DNA from: Bacteroidales bacterium
GTDB taxonomy: Bacteria > Bacteroidota > Bacteroidia > Bacteroidales > Muribaculaceae
Direction: 5' to 3'
Length of the DNA: 64,000 bases
NCBI GenBank assembly: GCA_015061055.1
Contig: SUXH01000003.1
Span: 62,001-126,000 of the forward strand
The translations under genes were made by a program, and so were the position numbers. Shown here one piece after another: positions 36,822 through 47,383 of the stretch (positions are counted from its first letter, which is position 1; each line of letters begins with the position of its first letter). Below the pieces are notes generated by a model that was not told where the DNA came from, made no database searches, and worked only from the letters and a program-made list of their open reading frames with translations.

Positions 36822-37991
36822 ATGTGGAGTAAATTTAAAGTATTGGCAATAGTTCTTTCATTTATACTAATAATATGTACATCCTGCAAAGATGAAAATG
36901 ATGAGCCTCAATACAAAGAAACTAATAGAACCATCATTCTATATTTAATTGCGACAAATTCATTATCATCAAGTATCACAAGTGATATTTCTGACATCGA
37001 ATATGTAATACAGAATTCTAAGGATATGAACAATTGTCGGTTGTTAGTATATTATGCTGCGTATTCTCAAAACCCTTGTTTATACGAAATTAAGAAGAAT
37101 AATAACGATATTGAAAATATTACTATAAAGACATATTCTAGTAATATTAAATCGACAACAGTTGAGCGAATGAGTGAGGTTTTAAACGATGCAATTGCTG
37201 CTGCACCTGCTAAAAGTTATGGACTAATACTAGGTTCTCATGCTTCGGGATGGGCAAACTCATTGGAGTCAAGAAGTAATTTTGTTTCTCCACTTGATTT
37301 TGGGGACGACAATGGCTCTACAATGCCAATACATGAATTGGCCGAAGCTATACCTGATAATTTGTTTGAGTTTATCTATACAGATGCTTGTTATATGGGT
37401 GGCGTAGAAGTCGCTTATGAATTAAAAAATGACACACATTATTTTATTGGCAGTGTAACTGAAATCCCTATTGATGGAATGGATTATATAAACAATATCC
37501 CTTGTTTTTTTGATGACAGTGTTGATTTGATTCAAGTGTGTAAAAATACTTATAACAAGTATAATACGAAAAGTGGTTCTTCACGTACATGTACAATCTC
37601 ACTAATTGATTGTACACAATTAAGAAATGTGGCTTCTGTGTGTAAATCAATTTATTCTATTGGTGAAGGTACAAGAGATTATAATTCTATTCAACGATAT
37701 AAGCGCTCTGTGCCATATTTGTTCTATGATTTCAAACAATATGTTAACTCTTTTACAACAGATATATTAAATGACGCAAGATTAACAGAATTGAAATCTC
37801 AATTTAATGAATCACTTGAGAATGTAGTTATATATAAAGCTGCTACCCCATTTATTTTCAATAGTTTAGCTATAAGCGAAACAAATTATTCGGGTTTATC
37901 AACCTATATTATTGGGTCTACATCATCTACAGGTGTTAACGAAAACTATTATAAGTCATTATCTTGGTATAGAGATGTGATAACAAAATAA
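36822..37991 (+). CDS. Clostripain-family (C11) lipoprotein peptidase
   Basis: A 389-residue protein with a lipoprotein signal (Cys21 in IICTSC). The C11 fold is recognised by the Ile/Leu-rich strand RTIILYLIATNSL, the catalytic His140 in LGSHASGW and Cys190 in YTDACYMGGVE. C11 enzymes cut after basic residues; this one is probably surface or periplasmic. It is shorter than clostripain and may not be self-processed. The start is the ATG at 36822; a TTG at 36795 lies inside the -7 box TATCTTTG (36790-36797). Confidence 0.88.
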   Translation: MWSKFKVLAIVLSFILIICTSCKDENDEPQYKETNRTIILYLIATNSLSSSITSDISDIEYVIQNSKDMNNCRLLVYYAAYSQNPCLYEIKKNNNDIENITIKTYSSNIKSTTVERMSEVLNDAIAAAPAKSYGLILGSHASGWANSLESRSNFVSPLDFGDDNGSTMPIHELAEAIPDNLFEFIYTDACYMGGVEVAYELKNDTHYFIGSVTEIPIDGMDYINNIPCFFDDSVDLIQVCKNTYNKYNTKSGSSRTCTISLIDCTQLRNVASVCKSIYSIGEGTRDYNSIQRYKRSVPYLFYDFKQYVNSFTTDILNDARLTELKSQFNESLENVVIYKAATPFIFNSLAISETNYSGLSTYIIGSTSSTGVNENYYKSLSWYRDVITK

Positions 37992-38021
37992 ACATTTTTA
38001 TAATACAAAGTAATTAGAGAT

Positions 38022-39032
38022 ATGAAATTTAACAATATATATTTGTTCTTACAAAACACAATAGATGCAGTTGCAAATGATTCTATAACATCTACTAATC
38101 AGAATTCGAACAATGTTGTAGCAATACTTAAGGATTTATCTGTTACAGAATTGATACCCAAGGTTGTTGATGGAGTGATTACGTTAGGGATTCGTATACT
38201 ATTATCTTTTATCGTATTTTATATCGGTAAGTTCTTAATAGGGAAATTGGTTACAGTTTTCTCTAAAGTTTTAACTAAAAGAAAAATTGAGGCTTCGTTG
38301 TATTCATTTCTTTTAAGTTTACTTCGTATCGTTCTATTGTTTATATTAGTAATCAGTATTATTGGCATTCTTGGAATTGAGACAAGTTCTTTTGTGGCAA
38401 TATTTGCATCAGCAGGAGTAACAATAGGTCTTGCATTGAGTGGTACACTGCAAAATTTTGCAGGTGGTGTAATAATTTTGTTTACTAAGCCATATCGAGT
38501 TGGAGATTTTATTGAACATAACAATTTGTCAGGTACTGTTAGAGAGATACAAATTTTCAGTACGATTATCAATACTCCAGATAACAAAATAATTTTAATA
38601 CCCAATGGTGGATTAGCAACAGGTACTATCATAAACTATTCGACAGAGGTTTACAGAAGAATAACTTGGACATTCACAATATCTTATGGTGATGATATTA
38701 AAGTAGCGCGCGAAACTATATTAAAAATCTTAACATCAGACGAAAGAATTGTTCAGACAACGTGTATTGATGACTATAAAAAGCGTCCGCAAGTTGCAAG
38801 AAATAAATTAAACGGTATTGTAGCTACAATACCTAAAGACGATAAATCCCCAAAAGTGTATTTAGGTGAGTTGGCTGCAGATAGTGTTAATATAACTGTT
38901 AGAGCTTGGGTATATACATCGTTCTATTGGGATGTATTCTATGAAGTAAATGAGAAGGTGTATAATATATTCCCTAAACAAGGGCTAAACTTCCCTTTCC
39001 CACAATTAGATGTAAGAGTTAATAATGTTTAA
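38022..39032 (+). CDS. Small-conductance mechanosensitive channel (MscS family)
   Basis: A 336-residue membrane protein with an N-terminal hydrophilic segment and hydrophobic helices at about residues 55-75, 90-115 and 125-150. The pore helix is rich in Gly and Ala (FVAIFASAGVTIGLALSGTLQNFAGG). The MscS beta domain follows with FTKPYRVGDFIEHNNLSGTV, and then an alpha/beta C-terminal domain. MscS opens on osmotic downshock. It lies 30 bases after the clostripain-like gene and may share its transcript. Confidence 0.94.
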   Translation: MKFNNIYLFLQNTIDAVANDSITSTNQNSNNVVAILKDLSVTELIPKVVDGVITLGIRILLSFIVFYIGKFLIGKLVTVFSKVLTKRKIEASLYSFLLSLLRIVLLFILVISIIGILGIETSSFVAIFASAGVTIGLALSGTLQNFAGGVIILFTKPYRVGDFIEHNNLSGTVREIQIFSTIINTPDNKIILIPNGGLATGTIINYSTEVYRRITWTFTISYGDDIKVARETILKILTSDERIVQTTCIDDYKKRPQVARNKLNGIVATIPKDDKSPKVYLGELAADSVNITVRAWVYTSFYWDVFYEVNEKVYNIFPKQGLNFPFPQLDVRVNNV

Positions 39033-39156
39033 TAAACAAGTTTAACCGGAATTTAAAAATATCCTATCCATATTATTTTTTGTATAAGCAACTTTTTTTA
39101 AGAATTATAGCTGTAAAATTATTCTCAAACTATATAAAATATTGCAAAACTATGAT

Positions 39157-39310
39157 TAATTTTGCGTAAATATTAATCAGCAATAGAAAATGCAAAGGTT
39201 TACTTGCAATTTAGTGGTTACTTATAAGATCACAGCTGATTAATGCCTTGATAAATTACAAATATAATTCAAGGCGTTATAGGCCTAATGGGAGGCTTAC
39301 TTATCTTGAT
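39157..39310 (+). ncRNA. Candidate structured RNA or leader upstream of recJ
   Basis: The 296-base gap before recJ holds a -7 box TAATTTTG (39157-39164) followed by ordered inverted repeats. TTAATCAGC pairs with GCTGATTAA (39172-39243) and encloses TGCAA/TTGCA (39191-39208). Next comes a perfect stem GCCTTGA/TCAAGGC (39245-39251 with 39269-39275) and then GCCT/AGGC (39283-39296). There is no clear terminator before recJ, so it could be a recJ leader or a separate RNA ending at an unseen site. I could not match it by eye to 6S, SRP or RNase P RNA. The rest of the gap (39033-39156) shows nothing recognisable. Confidence 0.4.
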
Positions 39311-39328
39311 ATATAAAAAACTACATAA

Positions 39329-41062
39329 ATGACAAGTAAATGGAACTACTTATCTCCTACATCAGAACAAGAGGCTATCGAGTCCGCATTGACAGAACAA
39401 TTTCCTAATTGCCCTGCAATCAGCCATTTATTGATAGAAAGAGGTATTACCACAAAAGAAAGTGTGGATAAGTTTTTGTATCCGTCAATGAATGATTTAC
39501 ACGATCCATTTCTAATGAAAGATATGGATAAAGCGGTTAATAGACTCAATTTAGCATTGGGGGAAAAAGAAAAAATCCTCGTATTTGGGGATTATGATGT
39601 GGATGGAACCACTGCAGTAGCATTGGTGTATAAATTTCTATCATACTATGGTACGTTAGATTATTATATCCCTACTCGCTATGAAGATGGATATGGCATC
39701 TCACACAAATGTATAGACTACGCAGAAAGCGAAGGTGTAAAACTAATTATTGTCCTGGATTGCGGTATTAAGGCTGTCGAAGAGGTTGAATATGCTCGTT
39801 CGAAAGGTATTGATGTAATTATTTGTGATCATCATGTACCTGATAATGTACTGCCAAATGCAGTTGCAATTCTTAATCCCAAATTAGAGGATAATCCTTA
39901 TCCATTCAAGCATTTATCTGGATGTGGAGTTGGATATAAGTTTATGTGTGCGTTTATGCAAAGTAATGGGCTGACGAATCGGCATGAATTAGATTCATTA
40001 CTCGACTTAGTTGCAGTAAGTATAGCCGCAGATATTGTTCCTATGATAGGCGAAAACCGTATTATGACATATTATGGGTTAAAAAGATTGAATAGCAACC
40101 CAAATGTCGGACTTAAAAGTATTATTAAAATATGCGGTTTGGGGAACAAGGAAATCACAATTAGTGATGTTATTTTTAAGATTGGTCCAAGAATTAATGC
40201 ATCCGGAAGAATGCAGTCAGGAATGGAGGCTGTCGATTTATTGGTAACAAAAAGTTTCCAAGAAGCATACGAAAAAGGTAAAAATATTGATCAATACAAC
40301 CGCGACAGAAAGGAACTTGATAAACGAATTACTGAAGAAGCTAATGCTATCTTATCCGATAGAGGTGAGATTGTATCAAGTAAAAAACCTATAGTTATAT
40401 ATAACAAAGATTGGCATAAAGGCATTATAGGGATTGTTGCATCAAGATTGACTGAGTTGTATTGCAAGCCTTGTGTTGTACTTACTTTAGCTAATGGTCT
40501 TGCAACAGGTTCATCAAGGTCAGTTCAAGGTTTTGATATTTATAAAGCGATTGATTCTACGCGTGATTTATTGGATAATTTCGGTGGGCATACCTATGCA
40601 GTTGGGTTATCCTTAAAAGAAGAGAATATACCTGAATTTACGCGACGTTTCGAGGAATATGTAATTGAGAATATACATAATGAACAATTGATTCCGGAAA
40701 TTGACATTGATTATGAATTGAATTTCTCGGAGATTACTCCCGAATTGCTTGGATATTTGAAATTATTTAATCCATTTGGTCCATGGAATCAGAAACCTGT
40801 TTTCTTGACAAAAAATGTGTATGATTATAGTACGAGTAAATTAGTAGGTAAAAATCAAGAACACATAAAACTTGAATTGGTTGATAGTAAGTCAGATAAG
40901 GTAATTAATGGTATTGCATTTAATATGTCGGATTATTTTGACTATATTAAATCTGGGAAACCATTTGATATATGCTATACTATTGAAGAAAACAAGCATA
41001 ATACAGCAGGATCTATTCAACTTCAAATCAAAGATATTCGATTTAATGAAGATTGTCTATAA
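39329..41062 (+). CDS. recJ: Single-stranded-DNA-specific 5'-3' exonuclease
   Basis: A 577-residue RecJ used in recombination and repair to degrade single strands. The DHH-superfamily motifs are visible: [25 protein letters not shown] (Asp167-His168-His169), RINASGRM, and the DHHA1 domain with [12 protein letters not shown] and GGHTYAVGL. An OB-like C-terminal domain follows. The length fits the family. recQ starts 5 bases after its stop, so the exonuclease and helicase that act together on nicked or stalled DNA are co-expressed. Confidence 0.96.
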   Translation: MTSKWNYLSPTSEQEAIESALTEQFPNCPAISHLLIERGITTKESVDKFLYPSMNDLHDPFLMKDMDKAVNRLNLALGEKEKILVFGDYDVDGTTAVALVYKFLSYYGTLDYYIPTRYEDGYGISHKCIDYAESEGVKLIIVLDCGIKAVEEVEYARSKGIDVIICDHHVPDNVLPNAVAILNPKLEDNPYPFKHLSGCGVGYKFMCAFMQSNGLTNRHELDSLLDLVAVSIAADIVPMIGENRIMTYYGLKRLNSNPNVGLKSIIKICGLGNKEITISDVIFKIGPRINASGRMQSGMEAVDLLVTKSFQEAYEKGKNIDQYNRDRKELDKRITEEANAILSDRGEIVSSKKPIVIYNKDWHKGIIGIVASRLTELYCKPCVVLTLANGLATGSSRSVQGFDIYKAIDSTRDLLDNFGGHTYAVGLSLKEENIPEFTRRFEEYVIENIHNEQLIPEIDIDYELNFSEITPELLGYLKLFNPFGPWNQKPVFLTKNVYDYSTSKLVGKNQEHIKLELVDSKSDKVINGIAFNMSDYFDYIKSGKPFDICYTIEENKHNTAGSIQLQIKDIRFNEDCL

Positions 41063-41067
41063 ATTAT

Positions 41068-42963
41068 ATGACAATACACGAAATTCTTAATAAATATTGG
41101 GGATATACTACATTTCGTTACCTTCAAGAAGATATTATAAATTCAATTCTTGAAGGTAACGACACATTAGGTCTGATGCCAACAGGTGGAGGAAAATCTA
41201 TTACATTTCAAGTCCCTGTTATGGCTATGGAAGGCATGGCCCTTGTTGTTACTCCGATTATTTCTTTAATGAAAGATCAAGTAGATAATCTTTTAAAACG
41301 TAAAATTAAAGCTGCATATTTACACTCAGGGCTTAGTACAACTGAAAAAAGAAAAGTTATTGAAAAGTGTATTTTCGGAAAATATAAATTTTTATATGTA
41401 TCACCCGAAAGATTACAATCCGACTCTTTCTTAGATTATATTAGAGAGTTCAATATTTCTCTAATTGTAGTAGATGAAGCACATTGTATATCACAATGGG
41501 GCTATGATTTCAGACCATCATTTCTTAAAATATCTAGTTTAAGAAAATTACTTCCCAATATACCAATCCTTGCATTGACAGCCACAGCAACACCACAAGT
41601 GGTAAATGATATTGTAACTAAACTTGAGCTAAAAAATCATAAGATATTTTCTATGAGTTATGCTCGAAAGAATTTGTCTTATGTTGTTAGACACACTGAA
41701 GATAAACTATCACAAACAATTCATATATTAAATAATGTTATTGGAAGTGGCATTGTCTATGTTAGAAGTCGAATTAGAGCGTCATCAATTGCAAATGAAC
41801 TTATAAAGAATGGAATTTCGGCCGATTTTTATCATGCAGGACTTAGTGTTGAAGATAAAAATGACAAACAAAATAAATGGAGTTCGGGTTCTTGTAGGAT
41901 TATGGTTGCCACAAATGCTTTCGGAATGGGAATAGACAAACCCGATGTGAGGATTGTTGTGCATTACGATTGTCCCAATTCACTTGAAGAATACTATCAA
42001 GAAGCAGGTAGAGCAGGAAGAGATCAAAAAAAGGCTTATGCGACACTTTTAGTAGCACATACCGATAAAGCTGCACTAAAGAAAAGAATTGCAGAATTAT
42101 TTCCACCTCGAGATTTTATAAAGAAAGTATATGAACTTGTGGGTATATTTTTAGATATTTCAATTGGAGGTGGATATGGGGAAACTTTTGATTTTAATTT
42201 CAATTTATTTTGTAAAACATATAATTTACCTATTATCCAAACTCATAATGCGCTTCGTATACTAACGCAATCCGAATATATTGAATTTATTGAAGAAATT
42301 GAGACCCAATCACGTGTAATAATACTTACTGACAAAAATGAGTTATATAATCTAAGAAGCAATAATCCTAAATTAGATATTGTACTACAAGCAATATTGC
42401 GACAATATACAGGACTATTTGCTGATTATGTATTTATTAACGAGGAATATATTTCTAAAAAATTCAGTATATCCCTTGATGATATATATGAATCATTATT
42501 AGCACTAAATAGAATGCATATTCTGCACTATGTACCACGAAAGCGTACTCCTTATGTTATATTTACAACCTCACGTGAGGAAGTTAAGTATCTGCTGATA
42601 CCTAAATCAATTTATGAAGAACAGAAAGCCAAAATTGAATCCAGAATCACATATATGCTTAAATATGCTTACTCTGATGATAAATGTCGTGAAAAAATAT
42701 TATTAAATTATTTCGGGGATAACACTACAAATGAGTGTAATACTTGTGATGTGTGTATTAATAATCGTAAAAAGAAATCTTATACTCAGCAGGACATTAT
42801 TGATGGTATATTATATATGGTATCAAATGCACCTCGAACTCTAAATGATTTTCTCAGTACACTATCATTCGAACGAAATGATATTATTGATACAATAATA
42901 AAACTTACTGAAGAAAACTATTTGATTTATAATTCTGAAAGTGAAACTTATGTCAAGAAATAA
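41068..42963 (+). CDS. recQ: RecQ-family DNA helicase, no evident HRDC domain
   Basis: A 631-residue superfamily 2 helicase. Motif I is PTGGGKS (Lys43), motif II is VDEAH (from residue 135), motif III is ALTATATP, and motif VI is [11 protein letters not shown]. The RecQ zinc-binding Cys set is at [13 protein letters not shown]...CNTCDVC. After it, only about 70 residues form a winged-helix-like end, and no typical HRDC domain is seen. The start at 41068 is preferred over an in-frame TTG at 41053, which would overlap the recJ end. Confidence 0.93.
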   Translation: MTIHEILNKYWGYTTFRYLQEDIINSILEGNDTLGLMPTGGGKSITFQVPVMAMEGMALVVTPIISLMKDQVDNLLKRKIKAAYLHSGLSTTEKRKVIEKCIFGKYKFLYVSPERLQSDSFLDYIREFNISLIVVDEAHCISQWGYDFRPSFLKISSLRKLLPNIPILALTATATPQVVNDIVTKLELKNHKIFSMSYARKNLSYVVRHTEDKLSQTIHILNNVIGSGIVYVRSRIRASSIANELIKNGISADFYHAGLSVEDKNDKQNKWSSGSCRIMVATNAFGMGIDKPDVRIVVHYDCPNSLEEYYQEAGRAGRDQKKAYATLLVAHTDKAALKKRIAELFPPRDFIKKVYELVGIFLDISIGGGYGETFDFNFNLFCKTYNLPIIQTHNALRILTQSEYIEFIEEIETQSRVIILTDKNELYNLRSNNPKLDIVLQAILRQYTGLFADYVFINEEYISKKFSISLDDIYESLLALNRMHILHYVPRKRTPYVIFTTSREEVKYLLIPKSIYEEQKAKIESRITYMLKYAYSDDKCREKILLNYFGDNTTNECNTCDVCINNRKKKSYTQQDIIDGILYMVSNAPRTLNDFLSTLSFERNDIIDTIIKLTEENYLIYNSESETYVKK

Positions 42964-42999
42964 ACGTATATAATATGCTTCTAATTATACTATCGAAAA

Positions 43000-43040
43000 T
43001 ATAGCTCAGTTATTCTTAATTCTGATATAACTGAGCTATA
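43000..43040. terminator. Bidirectional terminator between recQ and the purF-like gene
   Basis: TATAGCTCAGTTAT (43000-43013) is the exact inverted complement of ATAACTGAGCTATA (43027-43040), around a 13-base loop. It lies between convergent genes. Confidence 0.85.
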
Positions 43041-43052
43041 TATTTATGTTTC

Positions 43053-44933
43053 TTAAATTGGAGCTTTTGTGTCTCCCTCATAATAGTCAATAAACGCTTT
43101 ATTAACCAACTTATTACCACCAGGCGTAGGATAATTTCCAGAGAAATACCAATCTCCTGGGTTATTGGGTATTGATTGGTGCATACCATCTAATGTATGA
43201 TAAACCAATTCAATTTCCGCATTGATATCTTCAGGAGTAAGCATTGTTGCTATTTTTCTTGAAATTTCTTCATCAGTGAATGGTGAATAAACCTCTTTTA
43301 CATAATTTATCACTTCTTCTTTTGGTAATCCTTCTTGTTCCTTACATTTCTTATAAATATCATCAAGAACATATTCCATATCGCGCTCTTTCAATAGCTC
43401 TACAGCTGCTCTGAAGGCGGCAAATTCAGCCATTCTTGACATATCAATACCATAGTAATCAGGATAACGAACTTGTGGACAAGATGATACAACAACAATC
43501 TTCTTTGGATGCAAACGATCTAAAATTCGGATTATAGATTCTTTTAATGTAGTACCCCTCACAATACTATCATCTATAACGACCAAATTATCTACAAAAT
43601 TCTGTACTTGGCCATATGTTACATCATATACGTGAGCAGCTAAATCATTTCGAGCTTGACCTTCTGTAATAAAAGTGCGAAGTTTAATATCTTTTATTGC
43701 AATCTTCTCACTTCTTACTCGCTTAGAAATAATTGCCTCCAGTTTTTCTATGTACTCACTATCATTTCTGTTGAGTTTTGTTATTTCATCAATCTTTAAT
43801 TGTGTTAAATAGTTTTCCATTCCTTCTAACATACCGAAATATGCAACTTCAGCTGTGTTAGGTATGAATGAAAAGACTGTATGGTCTAAATCATAATTAA
43901 TACTCTTGAGAATTGATGGAGCTAAAGTGCGTCCTAGAGCTTTACGTTCATTATAAATATCTTTGTCATTTCCTCGAGATATATATATACGTTCAAACGA
44001 ACATCTTTCATTCTTCTTTTCACCAAGTATGTCAGAAATTTCAACATCGCCTATAGCATTTACGAAAATTGCAGAACCCGGAGTCAATTCTTTCACATCA
44101 TTTACGCGTACATTCATTACTGTTTGTATTACAGGACGCTCTGACGCTACAACTACAATTTCATCATCGTAATAATAGAACGCAGGACGAATACCATTTG
44201 AATCACGTAAAATAAACATATCACCTGTACCAATTGCTCCACATATTACATATCCCCCATCCCATACTTTAGCACATTCTTTTAAGATGGATTTAATATC
44301 AATAGAAGATTTAATTTTTTCGGTTAGCTCAATGCCTTCATACCCTTGAGCTTTAAGCTCATTGTAGCATCGTTGGTTTTCGTTATCCAGTGCAAATCCT
44401 AATTGTTCCAATAACAAAATCGTATCAGTATATACTCTTGGGTGTTGACCTTGATTAATCATTGATTCAAAAATCTCATCAGTGTTAGTCATTGTGAAAT
44501 TTCCACACAATGTCATACTTTTAGAGCGCCAATTATTTCTACGTAAAAAAGGGTGTACGTATTTTACTCCTTTCTTCCCACCAGTACTATATCGTAAGTG
44601 TCCCATATACACCTCACCAACATAAGGAAGACGTTTTTCTTCTATACCATCATTAGCGAATTCGTCGATATTTTTTTTAACGTTTTCAAAAATTTCTTTA
44701 ATTGCACCTGTACCCAATGCACGTTCCCTATAAATGTATTCAGTTCCAGGTTCTGCTGTCATATTGATACAACTTAAACCTGCGCCTTCTTGTCCTCTAT
44801 TATGTTGTTTCTCCATAAGAAGATACAACTTGTTAAATCCATAGAAATATGTGCCATATTTCTCTTTATAGTATTCCAATGGTTTACGTAGTCTTATCAT
44901 TGCAATACCACATTCGTGTTTTATATTTTCCAT
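43053..44933 (-). CDS. Long amidophosphoribosyltransferase-like glutamine amidotransferase
   Basis: A 626-residue member of the PurF family, about 120-150 residues longer than usual. The N-terminal Ntn glutaminase begins MENIKHECGIAMIRL; Cys8 would become the N-terminal nucleophile after propeptide removal. The PRPP-binding loop VVIDDSIVRGTT (Asp454-Asp455) lies in the phosphoribosyltransferase domain, so both catalytic halves are present. The extra residues are inserted between the domains and at the C-terminus (about 540-626). It sits 25 bases downstream of glnN, which produces its substrate glutamine. Bacteroidetes often have a shorter PurF as well, so this copy may have a specialised role. 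The symbol purF is left open for that reason. Confidence 0.87.
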   Translation of the reverse strand: MENIKHECGIAMIRLRKPLEYYKEKYGTYFYGFNKLYLLMEKQHNRGQEGAGLSCINMTAEPGTEYIYRERALGTGAIKEIFENVKKNIDEFANDGIEEKRLPYVGEVYMGHLRYSTGGKKGVKYVHPFLRRNNWRSKSMTLCGNFTMTNTDEIFESMINQGQHPRVYTDTILLLEQLGFALDNENQRCYNELKAQGYEGIELTEKIKSSIDIKSILKECAKVWDGGYVICGAIGTGDMFILRDSNGIRPAFYYYDDEIVVVASERPVIQTVMNVRVNDVKELTPGSAIFVNAIGDVEISDILGEKKNERCSFERIYISRGNDKDIYNERKALGRTLAPSILKSINYDLDHTVFSFIPNTAEVAYFGMLEGMENYLTQLKIDEITKLNRNDSEYIEKLEAIISKRVRSEKIAIKDIKLRTFITEGQARNDLAAHVYDVTYGQVQNFVDNLVVIDDSIVRGTTLKESIIRILDRLHPKKIVVVSSCPQVRYPDYYGIDMSRMAEFAAFRAAVELLKERDMEYVLDDIYKKCKEQEGLPKEEVINYVKEVYSPFTDEEISRKIATMLTPEDINAEIELVYHTLDGMHQSIPNNPGDWYFSGNYPTPGGNKLVNKAFIDYYEGDTKAPI

Positions 44934-44958
44934 ATTAAATATATTATATACCGATATT

Positions 44959-47145
44959 TTATCTTATAAATAACAATTCTCTATATTTGGGTAATGACCA
45001 TATTTCATCATCAATCATCAATTCCAATTTATCAATATGATATCTTATTTTCTCCATACATGGAGATACTTTGTCATGATATGCAATTGCCTTTTCACGC
45101 TCATTATCAATTTTATTTGCTTGACGACGAGCATCTATCATCTCATTCACTGTTTTACGCACCTCCTTTGTATGATATGCAATTTGCTCAATTGTTATAC
45201 AATCTTGTTCTGCAATCTCATTGAACTTTTCTTCCGAAAACAATGATTTTATTTTAAACACATTATCTAGCAATATTGTTTGATATCGTGTTGCAACTGG
45301 TAAAACGTGATTAATAGCCATATCACCAAGTACTCGAGCCTCAATTTGAATCTTTTTTGTGTATACTTCCCACTTTACTTCGTTTCTTGCTTCCAATTCA
45401 ACCTTTGACAACACTTTAGTTCTGCTGAACATCTCTATTGTTTGTGGTTTTAGGTATGAGTCGAAAATTAACGGTACTGAAGTCTCGCAATCTAATCCTC
45501 TTTTTCGTGCTTCTTCTTTCCATTCATCACTATACCCATTGCCATCAAAATGGATATCTTTTGAATAGTTTATTAGCTCAATTACTTCATCTGTGATAGC
45601 GTTATTTAGTTCTTGACCATTTTTTAATCGCTCATCAATAGCTTTACGGAAGCTAAACAATTGATCTGCTACAGCAGCATTTAATGCAATCATTGCTGAT
45701 GCACAATTTGCTGATGACCCAACTGCTCTAAATTCAAATCTATTTCCTGTAAATGCAAATGCCGAAGTTCGATTTCTATCAGTGTTATCTATCAGCAATT
45801 CAGGAATTTGTGCTACATCCAAAGACAAACCTTCCTTTCCTTTTAGAAGATTTCGGCTATCTCGATTATTTACAAGATTGTTGAGCATATCACTAATCTG
45901 CGAACCAAGGAACATTGAAATAATTGCCGGAGGTGCTTCATTCGCACCTAAGCGGTGTCCATTAGTTGCCGATGATATGGAGGCTTTTAAAAGTCCGTTA
46001 TGCTTATATACTGCCGCCATTACGTTAACAATAAACGTAACAAACTGCAAATGTGATTTCAAGGTTTTACCAGGAGCAAATAACATTTCTCCTTTATCTG
46101 TGCCTATACTCCAGTTATTGTGTTTACCCGATCCATTTACACCACTAAAAGGCTTTTCATGCAACAATACTCTAAAGTTATGTTTTCTTGCCACATCATC
46201 CATTAATGACATTAACAACAAATTGTGGTCATTTGCCAAATTTGTTTCTTCGTATATTGGTGCTAATTCATATTGATTAGGAGCAACCTCATTATGACAA
46301 GTTTTAACTGGTATACCAAGTTTATGACATTCTACTTCTAATTCAGCCATAAACGACTCCACACGTGAAGGGATTGCTCCAAAATAATGGTCTTCAAGCT
46401 GCTGATTCTTGGCACTCTCTTGTCCAATGAGAGTACGTCCTGTCATTGCAAGGTCTGGTCGTGCTGCATATAATGCTTCATCTACAAGAAAGTATTCTTG
46501 TTCCCAACCTAAATAAGAGATTACATGTTTTACTTCTGGATCAAATAGTTGAGCCACAGCTGTACCGGCTTTATCAATTGCATTTACAGCCCTCAATAAA
46601 GGTGTCTTGTAATCCAATGATTCTCCAGTGTACGAAATAAATATAGTAGGAATACATAATGTATTATCTAAAATAAAAGCCGGTGATGATATGTCCCATG
46701 CAGAATAACCACGAGCCTCGAAAGTATTTCTAATACCACCATTGGGAAAACTCGAAGCATCAGGTTCCTGCTGAACAAGTAGTTTACCTGAAAATGTTTC
46801 CAAGACACCTTCTTTACCATCATGCTCGATAAAAGCATCATGTTTCTCAGCCGTCCCATCTGTTAAAGGTTGAAACCAATGAGTATAATGCTTAGCGCCA
46901 TTATCCATTGCCCACTTTTTCATCCCTTCAGCAACACTATCGGCCAAATATCTACTTAATGGCTCTTTATTATCAATCGCATTAATCAATGCTTCATATG
47001 TATCCTTTGGCAAATACTCATACATCTTTTTTCTGCTAAACACATATTTACCATAATAGGATGATGTAGCTTCTTTTGGATATTCAAAAGGAACTGATTT
47101 GCGATTAAATGCGGTTTCTACTACTTTAAATCTTAATGTTGACAT
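44959..47145 (-). CDS. glnN: Glutamine synthetase type III
   Basis: A 728-residue enzyme making glutamine from glutamate, ammonia and ATP. Its size and the N-terminal MSTLRFKVVETAFNRKSV, the HYTHWFQPLTDGTAEKHD block and the NGSGKHNNWSIGT stretch are diagnostic of the GSIII family first described in Bacteroides. It lies upstream of the purF-like gene on the same strand with a 25-base gap. The leader of about 130 bases contains a strong hairpin (47181-47226), suggesting control of transcription elongation. No PII or amtB gene is in the window. Confidence 0.97.
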   Translation of the reverse strand: MSTLRFKVVETAFNRKSVPFEYPKEATSSYYGKYVFSRKKMYEYLPKDTYEALINAIDNKEPLSRYLADSVAEGMKKWAMDNGAKHYTHWFQPLTDGTAEKHDAFIEHDGKEGVLETFSGKLLVQQEPDASSFPNGGIRNTFEARGYSAWDISSPAFILDNTLCIPTIFISYTGESLDYKTPLLRAVNAIDKAGTAVAQLFDPEVKHVISYLGWEQEYFLVDEALYAARPDLAMTGRTLIGQESAKNQQLEDHYFGAIPSRVESFMAELEVECHKLGIPVKTCHNEVAPNQYELAPIYEETNLANDHNLLLMSLMDDVARKHNFRVLLHEKPFSGVNGSGKHNNWSIGTDKGEMLFAPGKTLKSHLQFVTFIVNVMAAVYKHNGLLKASISSATNGHRLGANEAPPAIISMFLGSQISDMLNNLVNNRDSRNLLKGKEGLSLDVAQIPELLIDNTDRNRTSAFAFTGNRFEFRAVGSSANCASAMIALNAAVADQLFSFRKAIDERLKNGQELNNAITDEVIELINYSKDIHFDGNGYSDEWKEEARKRGLDCETSVPLIFDSYLKPQTIEMFSRTKVLSKVELEARNEVKWEVYTKKIQIEARVLGDMAINHVLPVATRYQTILLDNVFKIKSLFSEEKFNEIAEQDCITIEQIAYHTKEVRKTVNEMIDARRQANKIDNEREKAIAYHDKVSPCMEKIRYHIDKLELMIDDEIWSLPKYRELLFIR

Positions 47146-47180
47146 TTCTATTAAAATTTAATATACCGTAATTAAACAAG

Positions 47181-47226
47181 AAGAACAAGTAATGATTTCA
47201 ATGTGATGTAATCATTGCTTGCTCTT
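47181..47226 (-). promoter_or_regulatory. Terminator-like hairpin in the glnN leader
   Basis: On the plus strand, AAGAACAAGTAATGATT (47181-47197) pairs with AATCATTGCTTGCTCTT (47210-47226), with one A/C mismatch and one position that forms a G-U pair in RNA. The loop is 12 bases. Read on the minus strand the stem is followed by a U-rich stretch (CTTGTTTAATTA) and then by the glnN ATG about 36 bases downstream. Confidence 0.6.
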
Positions 47227-47284
47227 TTATAAGATACAAACCACTATATGTTTTTTTATCTCCATAGATTCTTGTTATTTTATG

Positions 47285-47292
47285 CAAAGGTA
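47285..47292 (-). promoter_or_regulatory. Putative -7 box of the glnN operon
   Basis: TACCTTTG on the minus strand matches the -7 consensus. It would place transcription start near 47280 and give a leader of about 130 bases. No TTTG at 20-base spacing is seen, so it may be a promoter of another sigma or regulator class. Confidence 0.45.
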
Positions 47293-47383
47293 TATATTTT
47301 TGGCGTGAATTGAAATAATATTAATCAAAATCTTGAATATAATTATTATCTTTACGCAAAATTTAATTTATTTCCACTAACTT

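Noticed and set aside
39171-39245. tRNA-like fold in the recJ upstream region
   Set aside because: A closing stem and two inner hairpins give a cloverleaf impression, but there is no T-loop sequence, anticodon arm or CCA-type end.
45782-46276. 164-residue open frame antisense to glnN
   Set aside because: It lies fully inside glnN and shows no recognisable domain, signal or promoter.
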